Positions 34,452 to 43,120 of a stretch of DNA of 64,000 nucleotides are shown here, piece after piece. Every line of letters begins with the position of its first letter. Position 1 is the stretch's first letter. The notes beneath the pieces are model-generated. The model was not told the origin of the DNA. It worked only from the letters and a program-made list of their open reading frames with translations, and did no database searches. The translations under genes were made by a program, and so were the position numbers. The DNA comes from an uncultured Eubacteriales bacterium (GTDB lineage: Bacteria; Bacillota; Clostridia; Lachnospirales; Lachnospiraceae): positions 62,001 through 126,000 of the forward strand of contig UQNS01000002.1 in the NCBI GenBank assembly GCA_900542465.1. The letters run 5' to 3'.

Positions 34452-34724
34452 ATGAAGAAGTGCGTAGTTACTGTAGTTGGAAAAGATACAGTTGGTATTA
34501 TCGCTAAGGTGTGCTCATACCTTGCGGATACTGATATTAATATCCTTGATATTTCACAGACCATAATTGATGATTTCTTCAATATGATGATGATCGTTGA
34601 TATTGAGAGATCTAACAAGCCATTCGATCAGGTAAGTAATGACCTTGAAAAGATCGGTGAGGATATAGGCGTCGTTGTTAAATGTCAGAAAGAAGAGATT
34701 TTCGATATGATGCACAGGATCTGA
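34452..34724 (+). CDS. ACT domain protein (UPF0237)
   Basis: A 90-residue single ACT domain: VVTVVGKDTVGIIAKVCSYLAD and INILDISQTIIDDFF. ACT domains bind amino acids. This family is nearly always encoded beside the PFL/DUF711 protein that follows 40 bases downstream, suggesting a regulator-enzyme pair. GGGAGG precedes the ATG. The ligand is unknown. Confidence 0.92.
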   Translation: MKKCVVTVVGKDTVGIIAKVCSYLADTDINILDISQTIIDDFFNMMMIVDIERSNKPFDQVSNDLEKIGEDIGVVVKCQKEEIFDMMHRI

Positions 34725-34763
34725 TGGTTCTGGTTTAATAGTTAGTGTGTATAAGGAGAAGAA

Positions 34764-36128
34764 ATGATTAATATCTTAGAAGTCAATGAAACGAATAAAA
34801 TGATCGAGCAGGAAAACCTTGATGTAAGGACCATTACAATGGGTATTTCTCTTCTTGATTGCATTGATTCAGACATCGATAAGACTTGTGAAAATGTTTA
34901 TAACAAGATCACCAGACTTGCGGGAGATCTCGTGAAAACTGGAGATGAGATCGGAGATGAATTTGGGATCCCGATCGTAAATAAAAGAGTTTCTGTTACT
35001 CCGATCGCACTTGTTGGCGGCGCCAGTGCCAAAACACCTGAAGATTTCGTTAAATTAGCAAAGACATTAGACAGAGCGGCTCATGAGATCGGCGTAAACT
35101 TTATCGGTGGTTATTCAGCTTTGGTCTCAAAGGGAATGACTAAAGCGGATGAATTGCTTATAAGATCTATCCCGCAGGCAATGAAAGAGACGGAGCTTAT
35201 CTGCTCATCAGTTAATGTCGGATCTACCAAAACAGGTATCAATATGGACGCAGTCCGTCTTATGGGAGAAATAGTCAAGGATACAGCAGAGCTGACGAAG
35301 GAAAATGATTCTATTGGCTGTGCCAAGCTTGTTATACTCTGCAACGCACCGGATGATAATCCATTTATGGCGGGAGCTTTTCACGGTGTTACAGAGAAAG
35401 ACTGCATTATAAATGTAGGTGTTTCCGGTCCTGGAGTTGTTAAAGCAGCGCTTGAAAAAGTACGTGGCGAGAGTTTCAAGGTATTATGTGAAACTATAAA
35501 AAAGACAGCCTTCAAGATCACCAGAATAGGTCAGCTTGTGGCTCAGGAAGCGGCTAAGAGACTTAATGTAGAATTTGGCATTATAGATCTTTCGCTTGCG
35601 CCAACACCTGCGATAGGAGACAGTGTTGCAGATATTCTCGTAGAGATAGGACTGGAATATGCCGGAGCGCCGGGAACTACGGCTGCACTTGCGCTTCTGA
35701 ATGATCAGGTAAAGAAGGGCGGTGTTATGGCTTCATCATATGTAGGTGGTCTTTCAGGTGCTTTTATACCTGTATCGGAGGATCAGGGAATGATCGATGC
35801 AGTTGAGGCCGGCGCATTGACTATTGAAAAACTTGAGGCAATGACCTGTGTTTGTTCGGTTGGTCTTGATATGATAGCGATCCCGGGTGATACTAAGGCA
35901 ACAACTATTGCGGGCATCATTGCGGATGAATCTGCCATCGGCATGATCAATCAGAAGACTACTGCAGTAAGGATCATACCTGTCATCGGTAAGGGCGTTG
36001 GAGAGAAGGTCGAGTTTGGAGGCCTGTTGGGATACGCTCCGATCATGCCTGTCAATAAGTTTTCATGTGATGCTTTTGTAAACAGAGAGGGCAGGATCCC
36101 TGCACCGATCCATAGTTTTAAGAATTAA
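34764..36128 (+). CDS. PFL/DUF711 family protein (UPF0210)
   Basis: A 454-residue protein with the diagnostic stretches TMGISLLDCID, NFIGGYSALVSKGMT, LCNAPDDNPFMAGAFHG and the C-terminal GYAPIMPVN. The fold is related to pyruvate formate-lyase, but no glycyl radical motif is seen, so PFL activity should not be assumed. It is paired with the ACT protein gene upstream, a very widespread pair of unknown role. A terminator follows. Confidence 0.92.
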   Translation: MINILEVNETNKMIEQENLDVRTITMGISLLDCIDSDIDKTCENVYNKITRLAGDLVKTGDEIGDEFGIPIVNKRVSVTPIALVGGASAKTPEDFVKLAKTLDRAAHEIGVNFIGGYSALVSKGMTKADELLIRSIPQAMKETELICSSVNVGSTKTGINMDAVRLMGEIVKDTAELTKENDSIGCAKLVILCNAPDDNPFMAGAFHGVTEKDCIINVGVSGPGVVKAALEKVRGESFKVLCETIKKTAFKITRIGQLVAQEAAKRLNVEFGIIDLSLAPTPAIGDSVADILVEIGLEYAGAPGTTAALALLNDQVKKGGVMASSYVGGLSGAFIPVSEDQGMIDAVEAGALTIEKLEAMTCVCSVGLDMIAIPGDTKATTIAGIIADESAIGMINQKTTAVRIIPVIGKGVGEKVEFGGLLGYAPIMPVNKFSCDAFVNREGRIPAPIHSFKN

Positions 36129-36206
36129 GGTATTGCAAAAATAGCTAGCAAGTATTTTGTTGTATATATACCTCAGAATTATGATAGTCATTTTTTCTTT
36201 TTTGAG

Positions 36207-36250
36207 AGCGAGCTACTGATAGAAAAAATCAGCAGGCTCGCTAATTTTTT
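36207..36250 (+). terminator. Terminator of the ACT-DUF711 operon
   Basis: AGCGAGC pairs with GCTCGCT, with inner CTGAT/ATCAG, around an A-rich loop, followed by AATTTTTTC. Symmetric T-rich sequence on the left side makes it partly bidirectional. Confidence 0.8.
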
Positions 36251-36492
36251 CGTCATAAAAGCTTAAGCGGAATTTGGATAGTTAAGGTTTTATTAATTTC
36301 AGTAAGATGAGGGCAAAATTTCTGTAAAAAAGTCAAATGGACATAATTCACAAAAGAGTATAAGGGGCATGTGTAAAAATATTCCCATCGTTCATTATAT
36401 AAGATGAATGAGATAAGTATGTATATCTTATAAGAATTCTATTGATAAAAATATATGACTGGTAAAGTCCTCTAAATATGTAGGAGATAACG
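36251..36492. other. AT-rich spacer without recognisable gene
   Basis: These 240 bases between the DUF711 terminator and the helicase pseudogene contain short frames only. I see no convincing coding sequence, repeat or promoter beyond scattered TATAAT-like strings. Confidence 0.6.
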
Positions 36493-37202
36493 ATGGATAT
36501 TAAATGCGAAAAACCAAGTAGGAAATTAATAGTGGAAGATAATAAAAATGTTATTAATTCTTCGATACATAGCAAAAAAAGATAGTGATATTGCAATTTT
36601 AAGTGGTTGGCACTGTATTGATAATGTTATTTGCGGATTTAAACCATCAATTTATATCTTATTGCAAGCAGGCCAGGTGTGGGTAAAACATCATTTGGGC
36701 TAAACATAATTAGTAATGTTGTTCTGCATGAAGAGAAAACAGTAGCATTTTTTCGCTCGAAATGTCTAATGAACAAGTAATAGGTCGTTTGCAGTGTATC
36801 AATCCAACAAGTGAAGATGCAAAAGGTAGTCTCAGTAACAGGGATTTATTGATAGATGATACTCCTGCAATCACAGTAGGTCAGATTGAGATGAAATGCC
36901 GAGAATTTGAAAAAAACAGTAGTAGAAAACTAGATATGGTAATAATTGATTATCTTAAGCTAATGTACTGTGAGAATCCTAATAAGCATCCAAGATTAAG
37001 TGATCTGGCAGAATCTTCTGCAGCTGGATAACACGCTGATTTGATAATGTTTCTATATAGGGAAGATTACTGTCATTCTGATGATACTCAAAAAAAGGCG
37101 GAAATTATCATAGCTAAGCATAGATATGGAGATACGGGAACTGTGGATATGAAATATATTATTGGAGAAGATGGACTTAGATTCTATGACAAAGATGATT
37201 AA
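36493..37202 (+). pseudogene. Decayed DnaB-type replicative helicase gene
   Basis: Pieces of a DnaB helicase C-terminal domain lie in order but in changing frames. The start ATG has TAGGAG seven bases upstream. The first frame breaks in an A7 run (36574-36580); then GWHCIDNVICGF is read in a second frame; Walker A RPGVGKTS and FGLNIISNVVLHEEKTVAFF in a third; then SLEMSNEQVIGRL, the Walker B-like MVIIDYLKLM, and after a missing stretch RLSDLAES in another. A TAA replaces the usual Gln codon before HADLIMFLYREDY, and the gene ends with a normal stop. So: three frameshifts, one nonsense codon and one internal deletion. Probably a mobile-element or phage helicase, not the chromosomal dnaB. Confidence 0.85.
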
Positions 37203-37294
37203 AAATGCTTATTAATGAACAGATTTTCTATTTGCACAAATGAGATTTTTAAATAAGAGAAATAAGCATATACGAAATATAAAGCACCAGCTTT

Positions 37295-37338
37295 GAATTG
37301 CACCCCGAATGTTTTGTTTAACATTCGGGGTGCAATTC
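37295..37338. repeat. Perfect 19-bp inverted repeat
   Basis: GAATTGCACCCCGAATGTT (37295-37313) is exactly complementary to 37320-37338 with a six-base loop TTGTTT. Neither side has the T-tract of an intrinsic terminator. It lies 13 bases past the tmcAL stop (minus strand) and 92 bases after the helicase pseudogene. It may terminate tmcAL by itself, or be a relic of the mobile DNA. Confidence 0.85.
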
Positions 37339-37351
37339 ATTAGAAATATAG

Positions 37352-38779
37352 TTATAATTTTTCACCGGTAAAACCGCTGTCTTTTATATAGATACCTTTA
37401 TGGAATTCATCAGGCATATCCGTGCCATAAGCATCCCAGATCGCAAGATTGTAAAGATCCGCAGCGAATATATCATCTTTAAGAAGCTCTTCGAAACCTG
37501 CTGTTTTAGTTATAAGAGGAACTTTACAGGTCTTGCGTATCTGTGAAAGATACTCCTTTCCCTTGTCATCGCAGGCGAGGATACGTATATATGAAATATC
37601 GTCTTCCTCCTGATCAAGACCTTCAATGATAAGTTCAGGATCAAGGTCAGGGTCGTAAATAGTCATTCCGTCTACTTCCTGACTGAGCTGGTCAGGAGAA
37701 GAGTTAACTATGTTAGTAAAGTCGTTTTTAATAAGTTTGTGATTAAGAATAAAATGGAAAATAGCACGGGCAATGGCAGTATATGTCACTGATTTATCTT
37801 TAACGCTTTCAATGATCTCAGTGATTCCCATAAATTTCTCATACTTATTGATAAGCCTGTTAGCGATATTTTCTGTAAAACCTTCATATTCCATAAGCCT
37901 TTCGGCTGCCTCTCTTTTGTTGTAAGAAGCTTCAGAGAGCAACTGGTTAAACTTAGTATTAAAATATATATCAAAATCTTCAGTGAATACAGGAGCTTTG
38001 TTTTCCAGAGCTTTAAAGAAGATATCTGCTGATGGCTGAGGCATATTGGAAAGTATCCTGTTTCTTGCCTCATCATCATTATCGCATAGGGTCTTGTAAA
38101 CTTCCTCTCGAAGGGCTATAGCGGAAGCAAAGGCAGTATCACCCATACCTTCGACGGCTTCTACATTGTCACTTACGCTGTCGAAGGTTTCTTTATATCC
38201 CATTCCTTCACGTTTGTAAGTATAGGCCTTCATATGGCAGGCATTTCTTTTTATAGCTTTAAGGTATTCAATGCCAAGTATGTTATTGGAGGATGAAAGT
38301 ATTTCATGAAGTCTTTCTTTGTCCATGATATTCAGACCGGCTAAAGCATTTTCTCTGGCAAGAGGGAATGAATTGCCGGATTTCAGATCCTTTTTCAGGG
38401 CAAGTTGGTATTTATCAGATTCAGAGGCCAACATCTCAGCCATTTCTTCTAATTCTGACAAATGTCCGCTTTCACTTCCGAAGCAGACGGAATCTATTTC
38501 GAGCTTATCCAGAGTCAGGATACCGCCTTCGGCAAATTTCTCAGCAGATCCGAGAGCATATCTTGATGGAAGCTCAACTACAAGGTTGACCCCACAGTTG
38601 ACTGCCATGGCAGCACGTGAATATTTATCAATGATAGAAGGCTCACCGCGCTGTACAAAGTTGCCGCTCATCACAGCAACGCTGCAGTCGGCCCCGGACA
38701 GTTCCAAGGCCTTTTTTAAATGTAATAAATGTCCATTATGAAATGGATTATATTCTGTAATAAAACCAACCGCTTTCAT
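37352..38779 (-). CDS. tmcAL: tRNA(Met) cytidine acetate ligase
   Basis: A 475-residue nucleotidyltransferase-fold protein (former YlbM, DUF795). TEYNPFHNGHLLHL contains the HxGH motif; SGNFVQRGEPSIIDK and VVELPSRYALGSAEKFAEGG are diagnostic. It uses ATP and acetate to acetylate the wobble cytidine of elongator tRNA-Met. It is somewhat longer than the B. subtilis protein. Monocistronic on the minus strand; AGGAG lies before the ATG. Its substrate acetate is a product of the adjacent divergent pta-ackA genes, which may be coincidence. Confidence 0.9.
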   Translation of the reverse strand: MKAVGFITEYNPFHNGHLLHLKKALELSGADCSVAVMSGNFVQRGEPSIIDKYSRAAMAVNCGVNLVVELPSRYALGSAEKFAEGGILTLDKLEIDSVCFGSESGHLSELEEMAEMLASESDKYQLALKKDLKSGNSFPLARENALAGLNIMDKERLHEILSSSNNILGIEYLKAIKRNACHMKAYTYKREGMGYKETFDSVSDNVEAVEGMGDTAFASAIALREEVYKTLCDNDDEARNRILSNMPQPSADIFFKALENKAPVFTEDFDIYFNTKFNQLLSEASYNKREAAERLMEYEGFTENIANRLINKYEKFMGITEIIESVKDKSVTYTAIARAIFHFILNHKLIKNDFTNIVNSSPDQLSQEVDGMTIYDPDLDPELIIEGLDQEEDDISYIRILACDDKGKEYLSQIRKTCKVPLITKTAGFEELLKDDIFAADLYNLAIWDAYGTDMPDEFHKGIYIKDSGFTGEKL

Positions 38780-38882
38780 ACGATTCTCCTTCAGTTAAAC
38801 GTCAAAACAGTGACATGTATATAATATCACAAAACCAACAAAAATAACTGTTCCGAAGGCTTAAAGACTATGAAAAATGTGC

Positions 38883-38911
38883 TTGTTTTCCAAATAAATC
38901 CATTATATAAT
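38883..38911 (+). promoter_or_regulatory. Promoter of pta-ackA
   Basis: TTGTTT, 17-base spacer, perfect TATAAT. The predicted leader is about 105 bases long and contains repeated CGGG boxes. Confidence 0.65.
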
Positions 38912-38940
38912 CGGGTTTAAGTTTAATAAATTTAAAAAAA

Positions 38941-38981
38941 CGGGCTAAATCCGTATTTTCTTAATCGGGCTAAAACCGTAT
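38941..38981 (+). repeat. Two 16-base direct repeats in the pta leader
   Basis: CGGGCTAAATCCGTAT at 38941-38956 and CGGGCTAAAACCGTAT at 38966-38981 differ at one base and are 25 bases apart. A third, weaker CGGG box (TAATCGGGTTTAAG) overlaps the -10 region at 38909-38922. Each repeat has CGG and CCG ends, suggesting a protein site or small RNA stems. No known regulator can be named. Confidence 0.65.
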
Positions 38982-39022
38982 CATGCAAAAATTGTATACA
39001 AAAGTGAGAGGTGTTTGTGCTA

Positions 39023-40018
39023 ATGGGATTTATCGATAATATTAAAGAACAAGCAAAAAAAGATAAGAAAACTATTGTTCTTCCTGAATCAATGGATGCC
39101 AGGATCTACGAAGCGGCAGAGACTATTTTAAGAGAAGGGATTGCCAACGTTGTAATAATCGGAACTCATGAAGAAGTAGAAAAATATGGAGCGGGGTATG
39201 ACATTGACGGAGCGGTCATCGTTGACCCTTATACTGACCCGGAAAAGCAGAAGTATATTGATAAATTTGTAGAAATAAGAGGCCATAAAGGTATGACTCC
39301 GGAACTTGCAGAGGAGACTATCTTAAAGGATTATATGTATTATGCGGCACTTATGTGCAAATGCGGCGATGCTGACGGTGCGGTCTCAGGAGCATGCCAT
39401 TCGACTGCCGACACACTTCGTCCGTGTCTCCAGATCATTAAGACAAAGCCGGGGACTAAGCTTGTATCTGCCTTCTTCCTTATGGAAGTTCCGAACAGCA
39501 GATATGGAGATAACGGCCTTATGCTTTTTGCAGATTGTGCGCTTAATTTTGATCCTGATCCGGAAGAACTTGCTTCTATCGCTGTAAGTTCAGCAGATTC
39601 ATATAAGACTTTTACAGGAAATGAACCTAAGGTCGCTATGCTTTCATATTCAACATACGGGTCAGCAAAGCACGATGATGTAAGTAAAGTCCAGGAGGCA
39701 GCGGCGATCGCTAAAAAAGAAGCACCGGAACTCGCTCTGGACGGAGAGCTCCAGCTTGACGCGGCTATAGTTCCGGAGGTGGCTGCTATTAAGTGTAAGG
39801 ACAGTAATGTGGCCGGTCAGGCAAATGTGCTTATTTTCCCTAACCTGGACGCCGGTAATATAGGCTATAAACTAGTCCAGCGGCTTGCCAATGCGAATGC
39901 ATACGGTCCTGTCCTGCAGGGTATCGCGATGCCGGTCAATGATCTGTCACGTGGCTGCAGTGCGGCAGATATTGTGGGAGTAGTAGCCCTCACAGCTGTT
40001 CAGGCGCAAAATATCTAA
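39023..40018 (+). CDS. pta: Phosphate acetyltransferase
   Basis: A 331-residue Pta, the short form without the DRTGG domain. It converts acetyl-CoA and phosphate to acetyl phosphate. Diagnostic stretches: TIVLPESMDARIYEAAE, DGAVSGACHSTADTLRP, VAMLSYSTYGSAKHDD and LIFPNLDAGNIGYKLVQRLA. The start at 39023 is chosen because GAGAGGT lies ten bases upstream; GTG codons at 39011 and 39017 overlap or crowd that site. Operon with ackA for acetate formation and ATP. Confidence 0.95.
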   Translation: MGFIDNIKEQAKKDKKTIVLPESMDARIYEAAETILREGIANVVIIGTHEEVEKYGAGYDIDGAVIVDPYTDPEKQKYIDKFVEIRGHKGMTPELAEETILKDYMYYAALMCKCGDADGAVSGACHSTADTLRPCLQIIKTKPGTKLVSAFFLMEVPNSRYGDNGLMLFADCALNFDPDPEELASIAVSSADSYKTFTGNEPKVAMLSYSTYGSAKHDDVSKVQEAAAIAKKEAPELALDGELQLDAAIVPEVAAIKCKDSNVAGQANVLIFPNLDAGNIGYKLVQRLANANAYGPVLQGIAMPVNDLSRGCSAADIVGVVALTAVQAQNI

Positions 40019-40077
40019 AAATGGTCTGAAAGATAGATCATTTTATATTTTTATTTTAAAAGGAGTCACCTGGATAT

Positions 40078-41283
40078 ATGAATATACTTGTATTGAATTG
40101 CGGAAGCTCATCTTTAAAATATCAGCTGATCAGGATGGAAGACGAATTTGTGCTTGCCAAAGGAACTGTTCAGAGGATCGGGATAATGGGCTCAGAGCTT
40201 GAGCACAGGCCTGCCGGAAAAGAAAAATATACGATCAAGACCCCTATTAAGACACATGCGGTCGCTGTAAGACTTGTGCTTGATGCGCTTTTTGATGAAG
40301 AACATGGTGTGATCAAGTCACAGGACGATATATCTGCGATAGGTCACAGAGTACTGCATGGCGGTACGAAGTACAGGACAGCAGTAATAGTTAATGAAGA
40401 TGTTAAAGATGTTATCAAGGCCCATATAGAGCTGGGGCCACTGCACAATCCGGCTAATCTGACAGGCATTAATGCATGCGAAGAGATCATGCCGGGCGTA
40501 CCTAACGTAGCCGTATTCGACACGGGATTCGGATCAACGATGCCGCCTAAGGCATACCTTTATGCTATTCCCCGTGAATACTATGATAAATATCATGTGA
40601 GAAGATTTGGATTCCATGGAACCAGTCATTTATATGTAACCAACAGGACCCTTGATTTTCTGGATCTGAGAGATAAAAATGCAAGAGTGATCGTCTGTCA
40701 TTTAGGAAATGGATCTTCAGTTTCTGCCAGCATAAATGGTGACTGCGTCGACACATCAATGGGGCTTACGCCGCTGGAAGGTCTTCCAATGGGAACGAGA
40801 AGCGGGGATATAGATCCTGCGATTGTAGAATATATCTGCAGGAGAGAGAATAAAACAGTAGATGAAGTATTTTATGAGCTTAATAACAAATCGGGAGTTT
40901 TAGGACTTTCCGGCGGATTATCAAGCGACTTCAGAGACCTTAGAGAGGCTACCCTTCGTGGAGACAGGATAGCAGGTGAAGCGCTTGATGTATTTATTTA
41001 TCGTATCGTTAAGTATATAGGTTCTTATACTGCAGCAATGAATGGAGTAGATGCTATTACGTTTACAGGCGGCATAGGAGAAAATGCTGAATGGGTAAGA
41101 GAAGCGGTCCTGAAAAATCTTTCATATCTTGGCATCGTAATGGATGAAGAGAAGAATCAGGAAGCAACAGGCAGAGAAATGCTTATATCAGCACCGGATT
41201 CAAAGGTGAAAGTAAGTGTGATCCCTACTAACGAAGAGCTTGACATAGCCAGAGAATCAAAAAGACTTCTCATGGAAATGTAA
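40078..41283 (+). CDS. ackA: Acetate kinase
   Basis: A 401-residue AckA of normal length. NCGSSSLKYQL, GHRVLHGG, FDTGFG, RRFGFHGTSH, HLGNGSSVSA, GTRSGDIDP and FTGGIGENA are all present. It makes ATP and acetate from acetyl phosphate. AAAGGAG precedes the ATG; pta lies 59 bases upstream. A separate strong promoter starts 14 bases after its stop. Confidence 0.97.
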   Translation: MNILVLNCGSSSLKYQLIRMEDEFVLAKGTVQRIGIMGSELEHRPAGKEKYTIKTPIKTHAVAVRLVLDALFDEEHGVIKSQDDISAIGHRVLHGGTKYRTAVIVNEDVKDVIKAHIELGPLHNPANLTGINACEEIMPGVPNVAVFDTGFGSTMPPKAYLYAIPREYYDKYHVRRFGFHGTSHLYVTNRTLDFLDLRDKNARVIVCHLGNGSSVSASINGDCVDTSMGLTPLEGLPMGTRSGDIDPAIVEYICRRENKTVDEVFYELNNKSGVLGLSGGLSSDFRDLREATLRGDRIAGEALDVFIYRIVKYIGSYTAAMNGVDAITFTGGIGENAEWVREAVLKNLSYLGIVMDEEKNQEATGREMLISAPDSKVKVSVIPTNEELDIARESKRLLMEM

Positions 41284-41296
41284 TGATCGTATACAC

Positions 41297-41325
41297 TTGA
41301 CATTTAAAAAAAGAATTCTTATAAT
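41297..41325 (+). promoter_or_regulatory. Perfect consensus promoter of rpmF
   Basis: TTGACA, 17-base spacer, TATAAT: a full match to the sigma-70/sigma-A consensus. It fits in the 74 bases between ackA and rpmF. Confidence 0.9.
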
Positions 41326-41357
41326 ACTTTACATGTGTGCGTGGAGGAGGTGTAAAT

Positions 41358-41543
41358 ATGTCAATTTGTCCAAAGAACAAATCTTCAAAGTCTAGAAGAG
41401 ATAAAAGAAGAGCGAACTGGAAGATGAGCGCTCCAAATCTTGTTAGATGCAGCAAATGTGGCGCGCTCATGGAGCCTCACAGAGTATGTTTAACATGCGG
41501 AAGCTATAATAAGAAAGAGATTATTGAGGTTGAAACAGCCTGA
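41358..41543 (+). CDS. rpmF: 50S ribosomal protein L32 (zinc-binding form)
   Basis: A 61-residue L32 starting MSICPKNKSSKSRRDKRR, with the zinc ribbon CSKCG...CLTCG. A GGAGGAGGTG Shine-Dalgarno lies just before this ATG; seven further codons upstream in frame are leader. In relatives a DUF177/YceD gene usually precedes rpmF; here there is none between ackA and rpmF. plsX follows after a terminator. Confidence 0.96.
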   Translation: MSICPKNKSSKSRRDKRRANWKMSAPNLVRCSKCGALMEPHRVCLTCGSYNKKEIIEVETA

Positions 41544-41560
41544 TAATATTTATTTACATA

Positions 41561-41592
41561 GGACCGGGAGAATTCCCGGTCCTTGTTTTTTT
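41561..41592 (+). terminator. Terminator of rpmF
   Basis: GGACCGGGA pairs with TCCCGGTCC around GAAT, followed by TTGTTTTTTT. A very stable, textbook intrinsic terminator. Confidence 0.93.
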
Positions 41593-41645
41593 GATCTGTA
41601 AAATGTTATACTTTACGAAATAATCTAGTGAAAAAGGGGTAAGAT

Positions 41646-42683
41646 ATGCCGCAGAAGGTAACGATCGCACTTGATGCAATGGGTGGAGACCATGCGCCGA
41701 AGGAAGTTGTAAAGGGCGCAATTGCTGCTGTTAAGTCAGATCCGGATCTGACGATAAAGCTGACGGGGCGTCAGATCGATATATTAAATGTTTTAAACGA
41801 TGAAGGTTTCTCATCAGACCGACTTATAGTGGTGGACTGCACACAGGTGATCGAAACAGCTGAACACCCGGTAAGATCTATAAGGGCTAAAAAAGATTCA
41901 TCCCTGGTTCGTGCGCTTGAGCTTGTAAAACATGGGGAGGCGGAAGCCGTTCTTTCAGCAGGTAATACAGGAGCGCTTTTGGTCGGTGCACAGACTATTA
42001 TAGGAAGAGTTAAGGGAGTAGAAAGACCGTGCCTGGCGCCTATCGTTCCAACGGCTGAGGGTCCGTGCTGCATTGTGGACGGAGGGGCAAATATGGATGC
42101 CAAGCCGGCATGGCTCGCTCAATGGGCGAAGATGGGGTCTATATACATGAATCTCCTTTGTGATATGCCTGAACCGAAGGTCGGTATCGTCAATGTAGGA
42201 GCCGAGGAAGAGAAGGGAAATAAGCTCGTTCAGGAGGCTTTTCCAATGCTCAAGGAACTGGATAATATAAATTTCATAGGAAGTTTAGAATCCCGTGATG
42301 TATCAAAAGGAGCGGCAAATGTAGCTGTGTGTGATGCATTTGTCGGAAATGTGATTTTGAAAATGTATGAGGGTGTAGCAAAGACATTGCTTACGGAGAT
42401 AAAAGAAGCAATTATGTCTTCAGCTGTATCAAAGATCGGCGGTGCTCTCATAAAGAAGAGTCTTAAAGGAGTTGTAAAGAAATTTGACGCATCAGCTTAC
42501 GGCGGAGCAGCTCTTCTCGGAACCAGAGGACTTGTAATGAAGGGGCATGGTAATTCTGAGGAAAAGCAGATCTACCTCGCAGTTGAACTTATGGTATCGC
42601 TTGTACGTAAGGGGATCGTTGAAAAAATTGAAGAGAATATTATCGAAAATACTTCTGATATGAATATAGACAATAAAGAATAA
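41646..42683 (+). CDS. plsX: Phosphate acyltransferase PlsX
   Basis: A 345-residue PlsX converting acyl-ACP to acyl-phosphate for phospholipid synthesis. ALDAMGGDHAPKEVVKGA, SAGNTGALLVGAQTIIGRVKGVERP and SAYGGAALLGTRG are typical. A possible promoter (TTGTTT, 18 bases, TATACT) overlaps the rpmF terminator. Its partner enzymes appear nearby: ACP next, PlsY at 58.2 kb and GpsA after it. Confidence 0.95.
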   Translation: MPQKVTIALDAMGGDHAPKEVVKGAIAAVKSDPDLTIKLTGRQIDILNVLNDEGFSSDRLIVVDCTQVIETAEHPVRSIRAKKDSSLVRALELVKHGEAEAVLSAGNTGALLVGAQTIIGRVKGVERPCLAPIVPTAEGPCCIVDGGANMDAKPAWLAQWAKMGSIYMNLLCDMPEPKVGIVNVGAEEEKGNKLVQEAFPMLKELDNINFIGSLESRDVSKGAANVAVCDAFVGNVILKMYEGVAKTLLTEIKEAIMSSAVSKIGGALIKKSLKGVVKKFDASAYGGAALLGTRGLVMKGHGNSEEKQIYLAVELMVSLVRKGIVEKIEENIIENTSDMNIDNKE

Positions 42684-42825
42684 ATTTACTAATATATATA
42701 CGTAAATCGGTCGGCTATGCGAGTATAAGGTGGCCTGTTTATTTTGGAGTGTGGGTAATAGATTCATGAGCGTTACCATGATATCTATTATTTTTGGTGT
42801 TTGTAACGTTAAGAAGGTTATTGGT

Positions 42826-43053
42826 ATGGAATTAGAAGAACTTAGTACAATTATTTCCGATGTTCTCTCAGTAGATCCTGGAGCAATTACATTAAATTCT
42901 AAATTTGTTGAAGATCTGGGTGCGGATTCTCTTGATGTATTTCAGATAGTAAGTGAAGTGGAAGACAGACTTCAGATAACGATACCGGAGGATATGCTTG
43001 AACAGATCGCTACAGTAGAGGATGCATTAAACGCAATTAATGAATCCATATAA
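42826..43053 (+). CDS. acpP: Acyl carrier protein
   Basis: A 75-residue ACP with the phosphopantetheine Ser in GADSLDVFQIV. The start at 42826 (MELEELSTII) matches the family; 32 further codons upstream in frame are hydrophobic and unlike ACP. The ribosome binding site is weak (GAAGG at eight to ten bases). The 142 bases after plsX hold no other gene. A terminator follows. Confidence 0.93.
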   Translation: MELEELSTIISDVLSVDPGAITLNSKFVEDLGADSLDVFQIVSEVEDRLQITIPEDMLEQIATVEDALNAINESI

Positions 43054-43062
43054 AATTTTCAG

Positions 43063-43094
43063 GACTGTCATGCCTTTTGACAGTCTATTTTTTT
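43063..43094 (+). terminator. Terminator of plsX-acpP
   Basis: GACTGTCA pairs with TGACAGTC around a seven-base loop, followed by TATTTTTTT. Confidence 0.9.
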
Positions 43095-43120
43095 AATTAT
43101 AAATAACAAGGAGGATAAGG

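Noticed and set aside
37295..37338. Calling the 19-bp inverted repeat a standard intrinsic terminator.
   Set aside because: No T-tract on either strand after the stem, so it is listed as a repeat with open function.
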